Positions 16,515 to 25,963 of a stretch of DNA of 64,000 nucleotides are shown piece by piece. Both the position numbers and the translations under genes were made by a program. Under the pieces are notes generated by a model. That model was not told where the DNA came from and searched no databases. It saw nothing but the letters and a program-made list of their open reading frames with translations. How positions within the stretch are numbered: position 1 is the stretch's first letter; each line of letters opens with the position of its first letter. The stretch lies in the NCBI GenBank assembly GCA_020725545.1, contig DYEV01000025.1:44741-108740 (forward strand), written 5' to 3'. Source of the DNA: Desulfobacca sp. (GTDB lineage Bacteria; Desulfobacterota; Desulfobaccia; Desulfobaccales; Desulfobaccaceae).

Positions 16515-17390
16515 TTATTGAGTGCCGATGAAAAAGGGGCGAAAGTCGCTCTCCGGGCATTCCAGGGCGGCCTGCAACACCTGCAGCATTTTGTCTTTAT
16601 CCTCGGGGAGATGGCCGGCCACAGCCACATAGTTGGTATAATGGTCGCTGGTGACCACGGTCGGCACCGTAATGCCTGCCAGGAGGGCCATGGTTTCCCG
16701 GATAACCCCATGGGGCGAGAGCATCTGCAAGCGGCCGGCCAGAACCTCGGCCAGGAGGGGGGTCTTGATTTTCGGCACAAAGGTCCGCAGGCGCAGGAAA
16801 TGGGGCTGGATGGCATTAATAGCCTCGGCTGTGGCCTGGGCGTGAGTTTCACTGCGCTCCTGGCCGCCGATTCCCAGGATGACGTATTCGCTCACCTCAA
16901 CTCCGGCCTCCCGCAGCATCTGCCCCGCGGCAATCTGAACATCTCGGGTGCTGCCCTTACAGAGCCGTCGTAAAATTTCATCGTCGCCGCTCTCCAGACC
17001 CACGTGGACCCGGCTCAGGCCGGCCGCGGCCAACTGCCGCAAGCGCTCCAGACCTTTCTGGTGGATATATTGGGCGGAACCATACACCGTAATCCTTGCC
17101 AGTCGGGGGAACAAGCGGCGGCTGTAGCGGCAGATCTCTGCCAACGCTGCGGTGGGCATGGCGATGGTGTTGCCGGCCGGCAAAAAGAGGGTCCGCACCC
17201 GGTCGCCGTAGAGAGCCCGGGCTTCATCCAGATCAGCCTTGATCTCGGCGGTGGACCGAATCTTGAAGGGCACCCCATCTTTGTAGACCATACAGAAGGT
17301 GCATTTATTATGGGGGCAGCCCACCGTCGCCTGGATCAAGAGGCTGTCGGCTTCACTGGGCGGCCGGTAGATGGGACCTTCGTAGCGCAT
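16515..17390 (-). CDS. Radical SAM protein
   Basis: About 291 residues. The 4Fe-4S motif is CPHNKCTFC, near residues 26-34, with spacing CX4CX2C rather than the common CX3CX2C; this spacing is found in a COG1032-like group. Downstream are ARITVYGSAQYI, SRVHVGLESGDDEILR and VILGIGGQERSETHA, typical of the barrel strands and SAM-contact loops. ATG 17390 was chosen because the residues before it (Trp/Arg-rich) look like read-through of the preceding gene end. Product and substrate are unknown. It follows ispF by 82 bp on the same strand. Confidence 0.85.
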   Translation of the reverse strand: MRYEGPIYRPPSEADSLLIQATVGCPHNKCTFCMVYKDGVPFKIRSTAEIKADLDEARALYGDRVRTLFLPAGNTIAMPTAALAEICRYSRRLFPRLARITVYGSAQYIHQKGLERLRQLAAAGLSRVHVGLESGDDEILRRLCKGSTRDVQIAAGQMLREAGVEVSEYVILGIGGQERSETHAQATAEAINAIQPHFLRLRTFVPKIKTPLLAEVLAGRLQMLSPHGVIRETMALLAGITVPTVVTSDHYTNYVAVAGHLPEDKDKMLQVLQAALECPESDFRPFFIGTQ

Positions 17391-17472
17391 CTCGCACTGC
17401 TTCCGGGGAACGGTTCGGACTCTCTTTTTGGCCTGGTAGTCGGGTTGTGGAGTATGAAGCGGCCTTCTTGAA

Positions 17473-17964
17473 CTACGAAGCCAATTTTTCCACCAACACC
17501 ACGGCGTAGGCGGCAATGCCCTGGCCCTGACCGGTGAAGCCCAGGCCTTCGGTGGTAGTGGCTTTAATATTAAGATCGGTGGGCTGCATTTGCAAGACGG
17601 GGGCCAAACTCCTCATCATGGCGGGGATGTGGGGGGCTAGCTTGGGGGCCTGGGCGACGATGGTGGCGTCCACGTTGCTCACGGCATAGCCGCGGTCATG
17701 GACCACGGTGATAATCTGCTCCAAGAGGATCAGGCTGGAGATCCCCTTAAATTTCGGATCAGAATCAGGAAAATGGCGGCCCAGGTCGCCGGCGGCCACG
17801 GCACCCAGCAGAGCGTCACCGATGGCGTGGCTGAGGACGTCGGCATCGGAGTGGCCAGCCAATCCCAGGTCAAAGGGGATCTGGACGCCGCCCAGGATGA
17901 GGGGCCGCCCCGGGACTAAACGATGCACATCATAGCCAAAACCTATGCGGAGGGAGGCTGACAT
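17473..17964 (-). CDS. ispF: 2-C-methyl-D-erythritol 2,4-cyclodiphosphate synthase
   Basis: A 163-residue enzyme of the MEP isoprenoid pathway that cyclises CDP-methylerythritol phosphate, releasing CMP. Metal and substrate residues are in GYDVHRL, GHSDADVLSHAIGDALLGA, HFPDSDPKFKG and ATTTEGLGFTG. It overlaps the end of ispD by 22 bp, which indicates co-translation of two steps of the pathway; ispE is not in the window. Confidence 0.97.
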   Translation of the reverse strand: MSASLRIGFGYDVHRLVPGRPLILGGVQIPFDLGLAGHSDADVLSHAIGDALLGAVAAGDLGRHFPDSDPKFKGISSLILLEQIITVVHDRGYAVSNVDATIVAQAPKLAPHIPAMMRSLAPVLQMQPTDLNIKATTTEGLGFTGQGQGIAAYAVVLVEKLAS

Positions 17965-18668
17965 GATCTGATCCTTTCCCGCTCCCGGTAGATGGCTGCT
18001 GCCAGCAGCAGATCTTCGGGGGTGGTGACTTTGATATTAAAAGGGGAGCCGGGTTCTACCACCACGGGCAGGCCTAAGGCCTCCACCAATGAGGCTTCAT
18101 CAGTCCCGTAAAACTCCCGGCCGTAGGCTTCTACAAAGGCTCGCCAGAGGATGGCGGCCTGGAAGGCCTGGGGGGTTTGGGCGAGCCAAATATCCTGTCG
18201 GTTGAGAGTCTTTTGGATCTGCTTTTCCCGGTTCACCTGTTTGACGGTGTCTTGAACCGGGCAGGCCAGGATGGCGGCGCCGTGTTTGGTGGCGGCCCGG
18301 AGGACCCGCCGCACTTCCTGGGGCGTGATAAAAGGCCGGACGCCGTCATGGACCAGGAAGAGATCCCAGTCATTCTGGCGCTGCAAAACTTTGAGGGCGT
18401 TATAGACGCTGTCCTGTCGTTCTTTGCCGCCGGGCACCAGACGCCAGACCTTCTTAAAGCCATAGGGAGTGATCACCTGTTTCTGGCAGAAATCCAAAGC
18501 CGCGGGTTGGGCCACCACGGTGATCTCGGTAATCTCTGGCATCTGCTCGAAGACGGCTAGGGTAACGGCGAGGATGGGGCGATCGCCCAGGGTCAGATAC
18601 TGTTTGGGGAGATTTTTTTGCATGCGCCGGCCGATACCGGCTGCAGGAATAATGGCCGCCACTCTCAT
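17943..18668 (-). CDS. ispD: 2-C-methyl-D-erythritol 4-phosphate cytidylyltransferase
   Basis: A 241-residue nucleotidyltransferase that forms CDP-methylerythritol from CTP in the MEP pathway. It opens with IIPAAGIGRRM and has the K-rich N-terminal loop (KNLPKQYL), GGKERQDSVYNAL, VHDGVRPF, ACPVQDTVK and TPQAF. ATG 18668 is the family start: it overlaps the arnD stop (ATGA) and has GAGGGAG upstream. The longer reading frame adds 45 unrelated residues. Confidence 0.97.
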   Translation of the reverse strand: MRVAAIIPAAGIGRRMQKNLPKQYLTLGDRPILAVTLAVFEQMPEITEITVVAQPAALDFCQKQVITPYGFKKVWRLVPGGKERQDSVYNALKVLQRQNDWDLFLVHDGVRPFITPQEVRRVLRAATKHGAAILACPVQDTVKQVNREKQIQKTLNRQDIWLAQTPQAFQAAILWRAFVEAYGREFYGTDEASLVEALGLPVVVEPGSPFNIKVTTPEDLLLAAAIYRERERIRSCQPPSA

Positions 18669-19579
18669 GGGGGTGTCTCCCTCGGGACCTGACAGGTTAC
18701 GGTGCCGGCCCGGCCAGGAAGGGTGTTTGGTGCCATGGCCTGGCGGGGCAGATGCTGCCACTGCTGCCAGAGTTCCGTGGCGTAGTCGAGCAGTCGTAGC
18801 CAAGTGATGCCCAGGGTTTGCACCTCCTCCAACAGGGCGGTAAAGTCCTGGAGACAGACCCGGCCCTCCACTTCGGCATGGATGGTCAGGACGTGGGTCT
18901 GACCCGGCCGGAGCGAGGCCACAATCTCCCGGTTGAAATCGGCAGGTCGACGCCCGTCCAGACCCAGGAGTTCATCCAGAGTGGGAAGAGTCGTGGGGAT
19001 TTCCAAGAGCGGCCAGACCCGGTCGCCCTGCGCCGGGAAATAGGGACTCGTCCCCCGAGTATTACTGACGTAATAAAAGCGTTCGGCCACCAAGGCATCC
19101 AAGGCCGCCGGTGTGCACTGCCAACCCGGCGCCGCAAAAGAGATGGCCCGATAGCCCAGAATCTGTTCATGGACCTGTTGGGCCCGACGGATTTCCGCCT
19201 GAATCGCTGCGGTTGACACATGGGGCAGACGGTCCTGCCAATAGACGTGGTCAAAACCGTGCAGGCCCAATTCATGGCCGGCCGCTGGAATGCGCCGCAG
19301 GAGGTCCGGGGCCGAGGCAGCGATGGCCGGTCCGGGCAGCAGGGTGCCATAGAGCATGGTCTTCAGACCATAGAGCCGCGGGGCGCCGGTGCGCCGCATT
19401 TTCTGCCAAAAGCCCTTATGAGTAAACAGCCGCCGGATGGCCCGACCGGAGTGGTCCGGCCCCATGGCCACAAAAAAACTGGCCGGCACCCCGTGCACCC
19501 CCAAGACTTCCAACAGGGCCGGGACGCCCTCCTGGAACCCCACCAGGGTATCGACGTCGATCTTGAGGGCCAGACGCAT
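18665..19579 (-). CDS. arnD: 4-deoxy-4-formamido-L-arabinose-phosphoundecaprenol deformylase (ArnD)
   Basis: A 304-residue NodB-fold polysaccharide deacetylase. The start LKIDVDTLVGFQEGVP, then FFVAMGPDHSGRAIRR, the HELGLHGFDHVYWQ motif, AAPGW and TIHAEVEG match ArnD, which removes the formyl group from undecaprenyl-phosphate-Ara4FN at the inner membrane before transfer to lipid A. The ATG at 19579 overlaps the TGA of the arnA-dehydrogenase gene (TGATG), so translation is coupled; a TTG at 19582 is less likely. The C-terminal 30 residues are low in conservation. Ara4N addition usually lowers cationic peptide binding. ArnB, ArnC and ArnT are not seen in this window. Confidence 0.93.
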   Translation of the reverse strand: MRLALKIDVDTLVGFQEGVPALLEVLGVHGVPASFFVAMGPDHSGRAIRRLFTHKGFWQKMRRTGAPRLYGLKTMLYGTLLPGPAIAASAPDLLRRIPAAGHELGLHGFDHVYWQDRLPHVSTAAIQAEIRRAQQVHEQILGYRAISFAAPGWQCTPAALDALVAERFYYVSNTRGTSPYFPAQGDRVWPLLEIPTTLPTLDELLGLDGRRPADFNREIVASLRPGQTHVLTIHAEVEGRVCLQDFTALLEEVQTLGITWLRLLDYATELWQQWQHLPRQAMAPNTLPGRAGTVTCQVPRETPP

Positions 19580-20634
19580 CAATAGACCTCGGTTCCGGAC
19601 ACCTCACTTTCCAGCTGACGAACTTCCTCCAAAAAGGCATCCAAGGTGATTTTCAGGGAAGTCTCCAAATCAGTTTGCGGCGTCCAGCCTAAATATTTCT
19701 GGGCATTGGCGATGGAAGGCTTGCGGGTAAAGATATCCTGATACCCTTGTCCGTAGTAATCCTCGTGGGGAACCTCGATGATTTCCGAGAAGACTTGATC
19801 CTCACGGTGGTCGGGATGTTCCTGGAACATCCGCTTGAGCATGAGGGCCAACTCCTTCACCGACGCTTCGTTGTCAGGATTGCCGATATTGAAGATCTTG
19901 CCGTCGGCCACGCCGCCGGGATTGGCGATGATCTTCATCAAACAATCAATGCCATCTTCGACGTAAGTAAAGCAGCGTTTTTGCAGGCCGCCGTCCACCA
20001 GGCGGATGGGTTCCCGATTCACCAGATTTATAATAAATTGCGTCACTACCCGGGAACTTCCTTCCTTGGCAGCATAGATATCGTCGAGCTTCGGGCCGAT
20101 CCAGTTGAACGGCCGGAAAAGGGTGAACTGCAAAGAGCCCTCCTGGCCATAGGCCCAAATCACCCGGTCCAGCAACTGCTTGGAGCAACTGTAAATCCAG
20201 CGTTGTTTGTTGATGGGTCCCAGGACCAGCACACTGTCGTCTTCCTTGAATTCCGGCTCCGGACACATGCCATACACTTCCGAAGTGGAGGGAAAGATGA
20301 TCCGGGTGCCGTACTTAACGCACTGCCGGACGACCCGCAGATTTTCTTCGAAATCCAACTCAAAGACCCGCAGCGGCTCTTTGACATAGGTCATGGGTGT
20401 GGCGATGGCCACCAAAGGCAGGACCACATCACATTTTTTAATATGATATTCGATCCACTCTTTATTAATGGCGATATCCCCTTCCAGAAAATGGAAGCGG
20501 GGGTGATGCAGGGAGTGCTCCAGCTTGTTGTTGTGCAAATCCATGCCGAAGACTTCCCAGGATGTGGTGTTCAGAATCCGGCGCACTAGGGCATTGCCGA
20601 TGAAGCCATTAACCCCGAGAATCAGGATTTTCAC
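19579..20634 (-). CDS. UDP-glucuronate oxidative decarboxylase, ArnA C-terminal domain equivalent
   Basis: A 351-residue extended SDR corresponding to the dehydrogenase half of ArnA, converting UDP-glucuronate to UDP-4-ketopentose. The NAD motif is [10 protein letters not shown]. The catalytic region reads PSTSEVYGM (Ser/Glu) and [20 protein letters not shown] (Tyr and Lys), close to E. coli ArnA. In E. coli it is fused to a formyltransferase; here the formyltransferase is a separate upstream gene (20707). The start is GTG 20634: AAGGAGG lies 5 bases upstream and the longer frame adds 20 unlikely residues. A UDP-xylose synthase role is possible but the arnD neighbour argues against it. Confidence 0.92.
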   Translation of the reverse strand: MKILILGVNGFIGNALVRRILNTTSWEVFGMDLHNNKLEHSLHHPRFHFLEGDIAINKEWIEYHIKKCDVVLPLVAIATPMTYVKEPLRVFELDFEENLRVVRQCVKYGTRIIFPSTSEVYGMCPEPEFKEDDSVLVLGPINKQRWIYSCSKQLLDRVIWAYGQEGSLQFTLFRPFNWIGPKLDDIYAAKEGSSRVVTQFIINLVNREPIRLVDGGLQKRCFTYVEDGIDCLMKIIANPGGVADGKIFNIGNPDNEASVKELALMLKRMFQEHPDHREDQVFSEIIEVPHEDYYGQGYQDIFTRKPSIANAQKYLGWTPQTDLETSLKITLDAFLEEVRQLESEVSGTEVY

Positions 20635-20706
20635 CCGTTCCTCCTTAGTATTCGTGTTACCGGCCAGGGCTTGCGACCGGCCCGGCCACGGCAATATGCT
20701 GTCGGC

Positions 20707-21654
20707 CTAAGACTCTTGGCCCAAAATTTTGCCGTTGAGAAAAGCCAAGGCGGGTGCCAGGGCCTCGCCGGCAACTTCTTTCTGGCCCTCAATCTGAGCC
20801 GCCAGGACCGCCAGCACCCCTTGACCGGTGCCGATCCAGACGCGCTCAGCCTGCTGCACCAGCAGGCCCGGCGGCAACGGCGGTCCAGAGTATTGTGTAT
20901 CAACTTTAGCAGCCCAAAGAAAGATTTTTTTTCCCTGCCAGGTGGTAAAGGCACCGGGGAAAGGATGCGTCACGGCCCGGATGAGATTATAAATCTGCTG
21001 GGCCGGTTGCTGCCAGTCAATCCGACCATCCTCCGGGGTGCGGCCGCCAAAATAGGTGGCCCGACTATGGTCCTGGGGAATCCGCGGGGCCGCGTCAGCC
21101 CGCAGCAGGGGATAGGTGCGGCGCATGAGTTTGCCAGCCGCCGCGGTCATCTTTTCGGACAGCGTCCAAGCCGTATCGTCCGGGGTAATGGGCACTTGGA
21201 CTTGCGCCACCAGATCGCCGCTGTCCGGGGTGGCCTCCATATAATGCAGGCTCAGACCTGTCAAGGGTTCCCCATGGATCAGGACCCAATTCAGCGGGCA
21301 GCGCCCCCGGTAGCGGGGCAGGAGACTGCCATGCAAGTTCAAGGCACCCCGGCTGGGCAGGTCCAGGATAGGCTGTTTCAGCATCAGCCGGTAGTAGCAC
21401 GAAAAGATAAAATCCGGCTTCAAGCTCCGGAGCAGAGCCACAAAGGCCGGGGCGTTGGGATCGGCGGGGGTGTAGACCGGCAGATGGTGAGCCAGGGCCA
21501 ATTCCTTGACGGATTTGAACCAGATCTGCTCCTGGGGGGCATCCTCGTGGGTCACCACTGCCACGATCTCATCCTGAAACTGACGGCACAGATCTAAAAG
21601 GACCTCCAGACAGACATAGCCGATATTGCTGTATCCTAGAAAAATCAGGCGCAT
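20707..21654 (-). CDS. Formyltransferase, ArnA N-terminal domain equivalent
   Basis: A 315-residue formyltetrahydrofolate-dependent formyltransferase. LNLHGSLLPRYRG holds the catalytic Asn and His, and TPDSGDLV holds the Asp. The N-terminal GYSNIGYVCLEVL fold and the C-terminal domain (around 205-310) match methionyl-tRNA formyltransferase relatives such as ArnA. With arnA-dehydrogenase and arnD directly downstream it should formylate UDP-Ara4N, here as a stand-alone protein. It is the first gene of the operon; a possible structured leader lies upstream (21739-21923). Confidence 0.9.
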   Translation of the reverse strand: MRLIFLGYSNIGYVCLEVLLDLCRQFQDEIVAVVTHEDAPQEQIWFKSVKELALAHHLPVYTPADPNAPAFVALLRSLKPDFIFSCYYRLMLKQPILDLPSRGALNLHGSLLPRYRGRCPLNWVLIHGEPLTGLSLHYMEATPDSGDLVAQVQVPITPDDTAWTLSEKMTAAAGKLMRRTYPLLRADAAPRIPQDHSRATYFGGRTPEDGRIDWQQPAQQIYNLIRAVTHPFPGAFTTWQGKKIFLWAAKVDTQYSGPPLPPGLLVQQAERVWIGTGQGVLAVLAAQIEGQKEVAGEALAPALAFLNGKILGQES

Positions 21655-22145
21655 AGGTATCCTTCATGGTAATGGTTAATTTATCGAGAATATAAAGTTG
21701 TTAGTTGTTAGTTGATAGGAAATTTCAGTAATGGGGCCGGCCGGTGGCTCCCCTGATGGTGGGTTGGGTAATCTCTGGGGTGAAGCCAGTGGCTCACCGA
21801 CACCATGCATGGCAACCGGTCAGACAATACTGCGAGCAGCACCCGGGACGCCGTATCCCCTGAGGGTGGGGAAGCGCCTCTATCCCGCCCGTTGCTCTGC
21901 AAACACCCTGAAAACCGCCGGCCTGCCGAGGAAACTTGTGCTTAGATATCTATAGCCTCAGAGGCCGCAAACATGATAAAGTAGCTCTATGGGGCCTGCT
22001 GTCTTAGAGTTCGCTTGGCCTGCTCATATCCCATCATGAAAAAAGCATTCTGTCCACTTTTTTGTCAACCATAAATATTTAGCATGGACAGACAATTTTC
22101 GGCAAGGGTTCGGGAACTCGACGCACCTTGCCAACGTAGGGAATT
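21655..22145. other. Intergenic region between divergent arn operon and tamB
   Basis: About 490 bp without a protein gene. The part next to arnA carries TTGTTAGTTGTTAGTTG, a short tandem repeat. A strongly folding segment occupies 21739-21923. The part next to tamB (22020-22145) is AT-rich and probably holds its promoter, but no clean -35/-10 pair was identified. Confidence 0.5.
21739..21923 (-). ncRNA. Candidate structured leader RNA, weakly cobalamin-riboswitch-like
   Basis: Read on the minus strand, the ends pair as GGCCGGCGG with CCACCGGCC (one mismatch), enclosing several local stems. Inside, in order, are AGGGGATACGGCGTCCCG, GCTGCTCGCAGTATTGT and AGCCACTGGC, which recall the GGGA-GGTG, GCTGC-CGCA-TGT and GCCACTG boxes of cobalamin riboswitches with similar order and spacing. 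The final GGGAAGGC box is missing. It sits 84 bp upstream of the arn operon start. Folding may equally occur on the plus strand. This is pattern reading by eye, with no covariance support. Confidence 0.28.
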
Positions 22146-25100
22146 ATGACCGAGACGCCCCCGCCGCTGTCCCGCTTCTGGTTGAAAACCGGCCTGGCCT
22201 TGGGCTTGGTGGTCTGTTTGCTGCTCCTGGGCGGTTGGTGGGTCACCACCGCGGCCTTTTGGGAACGGCTAGGTTGGCGCCTGGTGGCCGAGGTCCAAGA
22301 CCGTTTAAACGGCCAACTGACCGTGGCGCAGGTTTCCGGCAACCTACTCACTGGCATGGTCTTCCGGGAGATCGTTATCCGGCGCGATGGTGCAACTATC
22401 CTCGCGGCCAAGGAGCTGGAAGTCAGTGTTTCCCTCTTTTCTTTCCTAAAGCTGCAGCCGGTGATTCGCACCCTGATCATCCGGCAGCCCGTCCTGTCGC
22501 TGCAGCAGGGACCAACAGGTGAGTGGCATATTGCCAACCTGCTGAAGAAACGGCCGCCGCCGCCATTTGCCCAATTGCACCTCAAACATGTTGAGGTTCA
22601 AGACGGTACGGTGCAGCTTGATCGTCCCGGCCAACACTATACCTGCCGCGCTCTCAATATCAAACTCGACGTAACCATCCAAAACCCCGGTCGGCCGCAG
22701 GTCCGGGTTGCGGTCCAAGAGGGCCTGGTTAGTTTTCTGGTGCCGCCTTATCCCGCAGTACGACTGCAGCTGGCTTTCAGCGCCTCGACCCAGGAGGTGC
22801 TGCTCAACCGGGGCGAGCTTTTTCTGGCGGACCTGCCGGCCGTGCAAATCCAGGGCTCGGCAACCGAACTGTCAATTGACCCGCACCTGGCGGTCACTCT
22901 CCAGGTCCCTGAGCTTTCTGGGCCGCAGCTCCAGCAGCTCTGGCCGTCTTGGCCCGAGGCTCTACCATTACAAGCCGATTTGGCGGTTACCGGCCCGCTC
23001 TCGGCAATGGCTCTGAGCGCCGCCGGGGCGCTGGCAGACTGCCGTTGGCAAGCCCAAGGGTCCTGGCAGCGGCAGGAAGGGGGTGAGCCCCGTTTTCAGC
23101 TCTATGTAGGTTTTGACCACTTAAAGCCTGCCATCCTGCCGGCTTCCGGGCCGGCCGCAGTGCTGCTCCAAGAACTTTCGCCCCTCAGTGGGAATCTGAC
23201 CGTCACGGGTCGCGGCCAGCCCTGGAGTCCCGGCACTTTTACGGCCCGCCTCAACCTGGAACCGTTGGCGCTGCGGCAGACAACCGTGGCGGCTGCGGTA
23301 GCCACGGTGGCCTTGGTGGGAAGAGATCAGAGCCTGCAGCTAAAACTGCAAGGCAATTTCGGCCGGATCGAAGCCTCGGCCCAGGGACAGTTGTGGCCTT
23401 GGCCAGGAGTTCAGAACGATGCAGCAGGGGAAGTACGCTTGGCCACTGCCGGGCTCAATCCGGAACCCCTGCTGGCCGTGTTGGGTATCAAAGCGCCTCC
23501 CGGTTCTCTGGATATGACGTTTACGGGTCGTGCCCAGGCGCCGTCACCCTCAGCCTGGCGCCAGGCCAAATTGAGCGGCACGCTGCAAGCCTCCGGTCGT
23601 CTCCAGAACCAACCGCTCCAGGAGGTCTTTCTCCAGGGGAGTTGGGAGAAGGGGGAGCTGCGCTTTGACCCGGCCCGTCTGCGCTTGGGAAACCTCTCGG
23701 CCACGGCCCACGGGCGGTTGTCGAGCAGCGGGGCTGATGCCAAACTGGCCCTCACTTTGGCCCCTCCCGGCCCTTGGCCATTGCTGCCGCCGCATTTCAC
23801 CGGCCAGGGGCAGGTTGCCGCAACGGTGCAGGGGTCTTGGCAGTCTCTGGCCTACCAGCTCAGTTTTCAGGGGCAGGGCCTGGCCTGGCGACGTCTCAGC
23901 CTGCAGTCGGTCCAGGGCCAGGTAGCCGGCACCGCCTCGCGGGAAAGTTGGCACATTGCCAGTTTTGCTCTGCAGGCTCGGGGATTGGCTACGGCGGTGG
24001 GGCTCTTCGGCCGGATTGAGGGGAGCGGCCGCACCCAGGACGGCAATCTCGTCTTTGACCTCAAAGCCAGAGAGGCTCCCGGCCACGGCGGCGGCCTGGC
24101 TGGGGTGGCCACCTGGGACGCCGGCGGCTTCCAGGTCCGGGTCAACAGACTGCACTGGGGGCCACCAGACTTCGAAGTTGCAGCCGTTGAGCCGGCAACC
24201 TTGAGCGTCGGCCCCAACCGGCTGGAAATCACACCTCTGCGGTTGCGATACCGGCAGGCGTCCCTCTTTTTGGCTGGAAAACTTTCTGCCGACGACCTCT
24301 CAGGCCAGGCCAGGCTGGAAAACCTGCAGTTCTCTGACCTGACCGCTTTGATGCCGCAACTCTCTCTTTTCCAAGGCCCTATACAGGCCCAACTCGAGGT
24401 GCGCGGCAGCGGCCGGGCTCCCATCCTCCGTGGTCAGGTACAGGTCAGCCCCGGGGCTATCGGCACGTTTCGTTATGACTCCTTCCAGGCCGCTCTGACC
24501 TATCAGGGGAATCTGCTCAGCCTCAACGGCCAACTCCTGGAAAAACCGGAAAAAGCTCGTCTGGCTTGGCAGGGGACGACGCCGATCACCATGACCTTCT
24601 TTCCCTGGACCTGGCAGATTCCGGACCAGGGTCTGCAGATGCGGGTGTGGACGGAGAACTTGACGTTAGCCCTGTTGCCACAACTCATCCCCCCGTTGGC
24701 AGCCGGAGAGGGGGCCGTGGACCTGCAGGCGCAAATCTCCGGCAGCCTCCGACAGCCGTTGTTGTCAGGCGCCTTGCGCTATGGCCCCGGTTCCCTGACC
24801 ATCCGGGAATCGGGGGCGCCCTTTGCCCTGGGACCAGGGGAAATTCGCTTGGCGGGCGACCAACTGGTCATCAGCCGCCTGCATTTCCGCAGCGGCGAGG
24901 GTCAAGGTGAGATAACCGGCGGGGCCAAGTTGACAGGACTGCGGCTGACAGACGTGCACCTCACCCTGACGGCCGCCAATCTCCTGGCCATCCAGCGGGC
25001 CGGCTCCTGGGCGGTGGCCAATGGCCGGGCGACGCTCACGGGCACTTGGCCCAATTTCCATACCACCGGCCAGTTGACCGTCAGCCCGGGACAGTTTCGA

Positions 25101-25922
25101 CTGGGGTTCTTCCGGGCCGAACGCAATCCGGAGATCATCATCCTACCCCGGGTCTGCCGCCTGCCCGATCCGCGGACCGCCGCCACCGGTGCCGCAGCGG
25201 TGGTGCGGAATTTTACCATTGACCTGGCCATTGATATCCCCGGGGCCGTTTGGCTGCGGGATAAAGACGTCAATATCGAGATGGTGGGGCAGATCAATGT
25301 CCTGCGGCGACCGCCGGGACCCAAATATCTGGGAGGCTGGGTCAAGGCCAAAGAGGGGACTTTTGCCATCAACAACAAAACCTTCACGGTGGATAAGGCG
25401 ATGCTCATCTTCCCCGGGGAACCCCATAAACCCATCAGGGTGGAGGCCCGGGCCTCCCGGCAGATAGAGGACTATACCCTCTCGGTTTTTGCCGTGGGCC
25501 CCACGGACAGCCTGCGCACCGGTTTGGAGAGCAACCCGCCGCTGCCCCCCCGGGATCAACTCTCCCTGCTCCTTTTTGACCATCTGGCCGATAAGATGAC
25601 CCGGGAAGAGTATATCAGTGCCACCCAACGGGCCATGGGGCTCCTGGGCAGCCTGACGGCCCAACAACTCAAAACCTTTCTCGGGGGTAAACTGCCGCTC
25701 CTGGGGGAGGTAGCGCCGACCACCAGCCAGGATAGCCTAGGGGTGGGGAAAAAACTAGGCCGAGGCCTAACTGTCAGTTACGAACGGAAACTGAACCCCC
25801 TGGAAGGTGAGGATGTCAATCAGGTCCGCCTCAACTACAAAATCCACAAGTATTTCAGCGCCGAAACCCAACTGGGCCGCAAAAACCCCGGCGGCGACCT
25901 CTTTTTCAATATAGATTTTTAA
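22146..25922 (+). CDS. tamB: Translocation and assembly module subunit TamB
   Basis: A 1258-residue AsmA/TamB-like protein. One N-terminal membrane helix (about residues 14-34, GLALGLVVCLLLLGGWWV) anchors it in the inner membrane. It is followed by a long beta-rich periplasmic body and the C-terminal DUF490 domain (RQIEDYTLSVFAVGPTDSL, then NPPLPPRDQLSLLLF, ending FFNIDF). Length and layout match TamB, which bridges inner and outer membranes and, with TamA, helps outer-membrane protein assembly or phospholipid transport. A TamA-like Omp85 gene lies 15 kb away at 5306. It is divergent from the arn operon. Confidence 0.92.
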   Translation: MTETPPPLSRFWLKTGLALGLVVCLLLLGGWWVTTAAFWERLGWRLVAEVQDRLNGQLTVAQVSGNLLTGMVFREIVIRRDGATILAAKELEVSVSLFSFLKLQPVIRTLIIRQPVLSLQQGPTGEWHIANLLKKRPPPPFAQLHLKHVEVQDGTVQLDRPGQHYTCRALNIKLDVTIQNPGRPQVRVAVQEGLVSFLVPPYPAVRLQLAFSASTQEVLLNRGELFLADLPAVQIQGSATELSIDPHLAVTLQVPELSGPQLQQLWPSWPEALPLQADLAVTGPLSAMALSAAGALADCRWQAQGSWQRQEGGEPRFQLYVGFDHLKPAILPASGPAAVLLQELSPLSGNLTVTGRGQPWSPGTFTARLNLEPLALRQTTVAAAVATVALVGRDQSLQLKLQGNFGRIEASAQGQLWPWPGVQNDAAGEVRLATAGLNPEPLLAVLGIKAPPGSLDMTFTGRAQAPSPSAWRQAKLSGTLQASGRLQNQPLQEVFLQGSWEKGELRFDPARLRLGNLSATAHGRLSSSGADAKLALTLAPPGPWPLLPPHFTGQGQVAATVQGSWQSLAYQLSFQGQGLAWRRLSLQSVQGQVAGTASRESWHIASFALQARGLATAVGLFGRIEGSGRTQDGNLVFDLKAREAPGHGGGLAGVATWDAGGFQVRVNRLHWGPPDFEVAAVEPATLSVGPNRLEITPLRLRYRQASLFLAGKLSADDLSGQARLENLQFSDLTALMPQLSLFQGPIQAQLEVRGSGRAPILRGQVQVSPGAIGTFRYDSFQAALTYQGNLLSLNGQLLEKPEKARLAWQGTTPITMTFFPWTWQIPDQGLQMRVWTENLTLALLPQLIPPLAAGEGAVDLQAQISGSLRQPLLSGALRYGPGSLTIRESGAPFALGPGEIRLAGDQLVISRLHFRSGEGQGEITGGAKLTGLRLTDVHLTLTAANLLAIQRAGSWAVANGRATLTGTWPNFHTTGQLTVSPGQFRLGFFRAERNPEIIILPRVCRLPDPRTAATGAAAVVRNFTIDLAIDIPGAVWLRDKDVNIEMVGQINVLRRPPGPKYLGGWVKAKEGTFAINNKTFTVDKAMLIFPGEPHKPIRVEARASRQIEDYTLSVFAVGPTDSLRTGLESNPPLPPRDQLSLLLFDHLADKMTREEYISATQRAMGLLGSLTAQQLKTFLGGKLPLLGEVAPTTSQDSLGVGKKLGRGLTVSYERKLNPLEGEDVNQVRLNYKIHKYFSAETQLGRKNPGGDLFFNIDF

Positions 25923-25963
25923 GACGGCCTCCGGTTCCGGCCGCAGCTTCGATCTTAAGGAAG

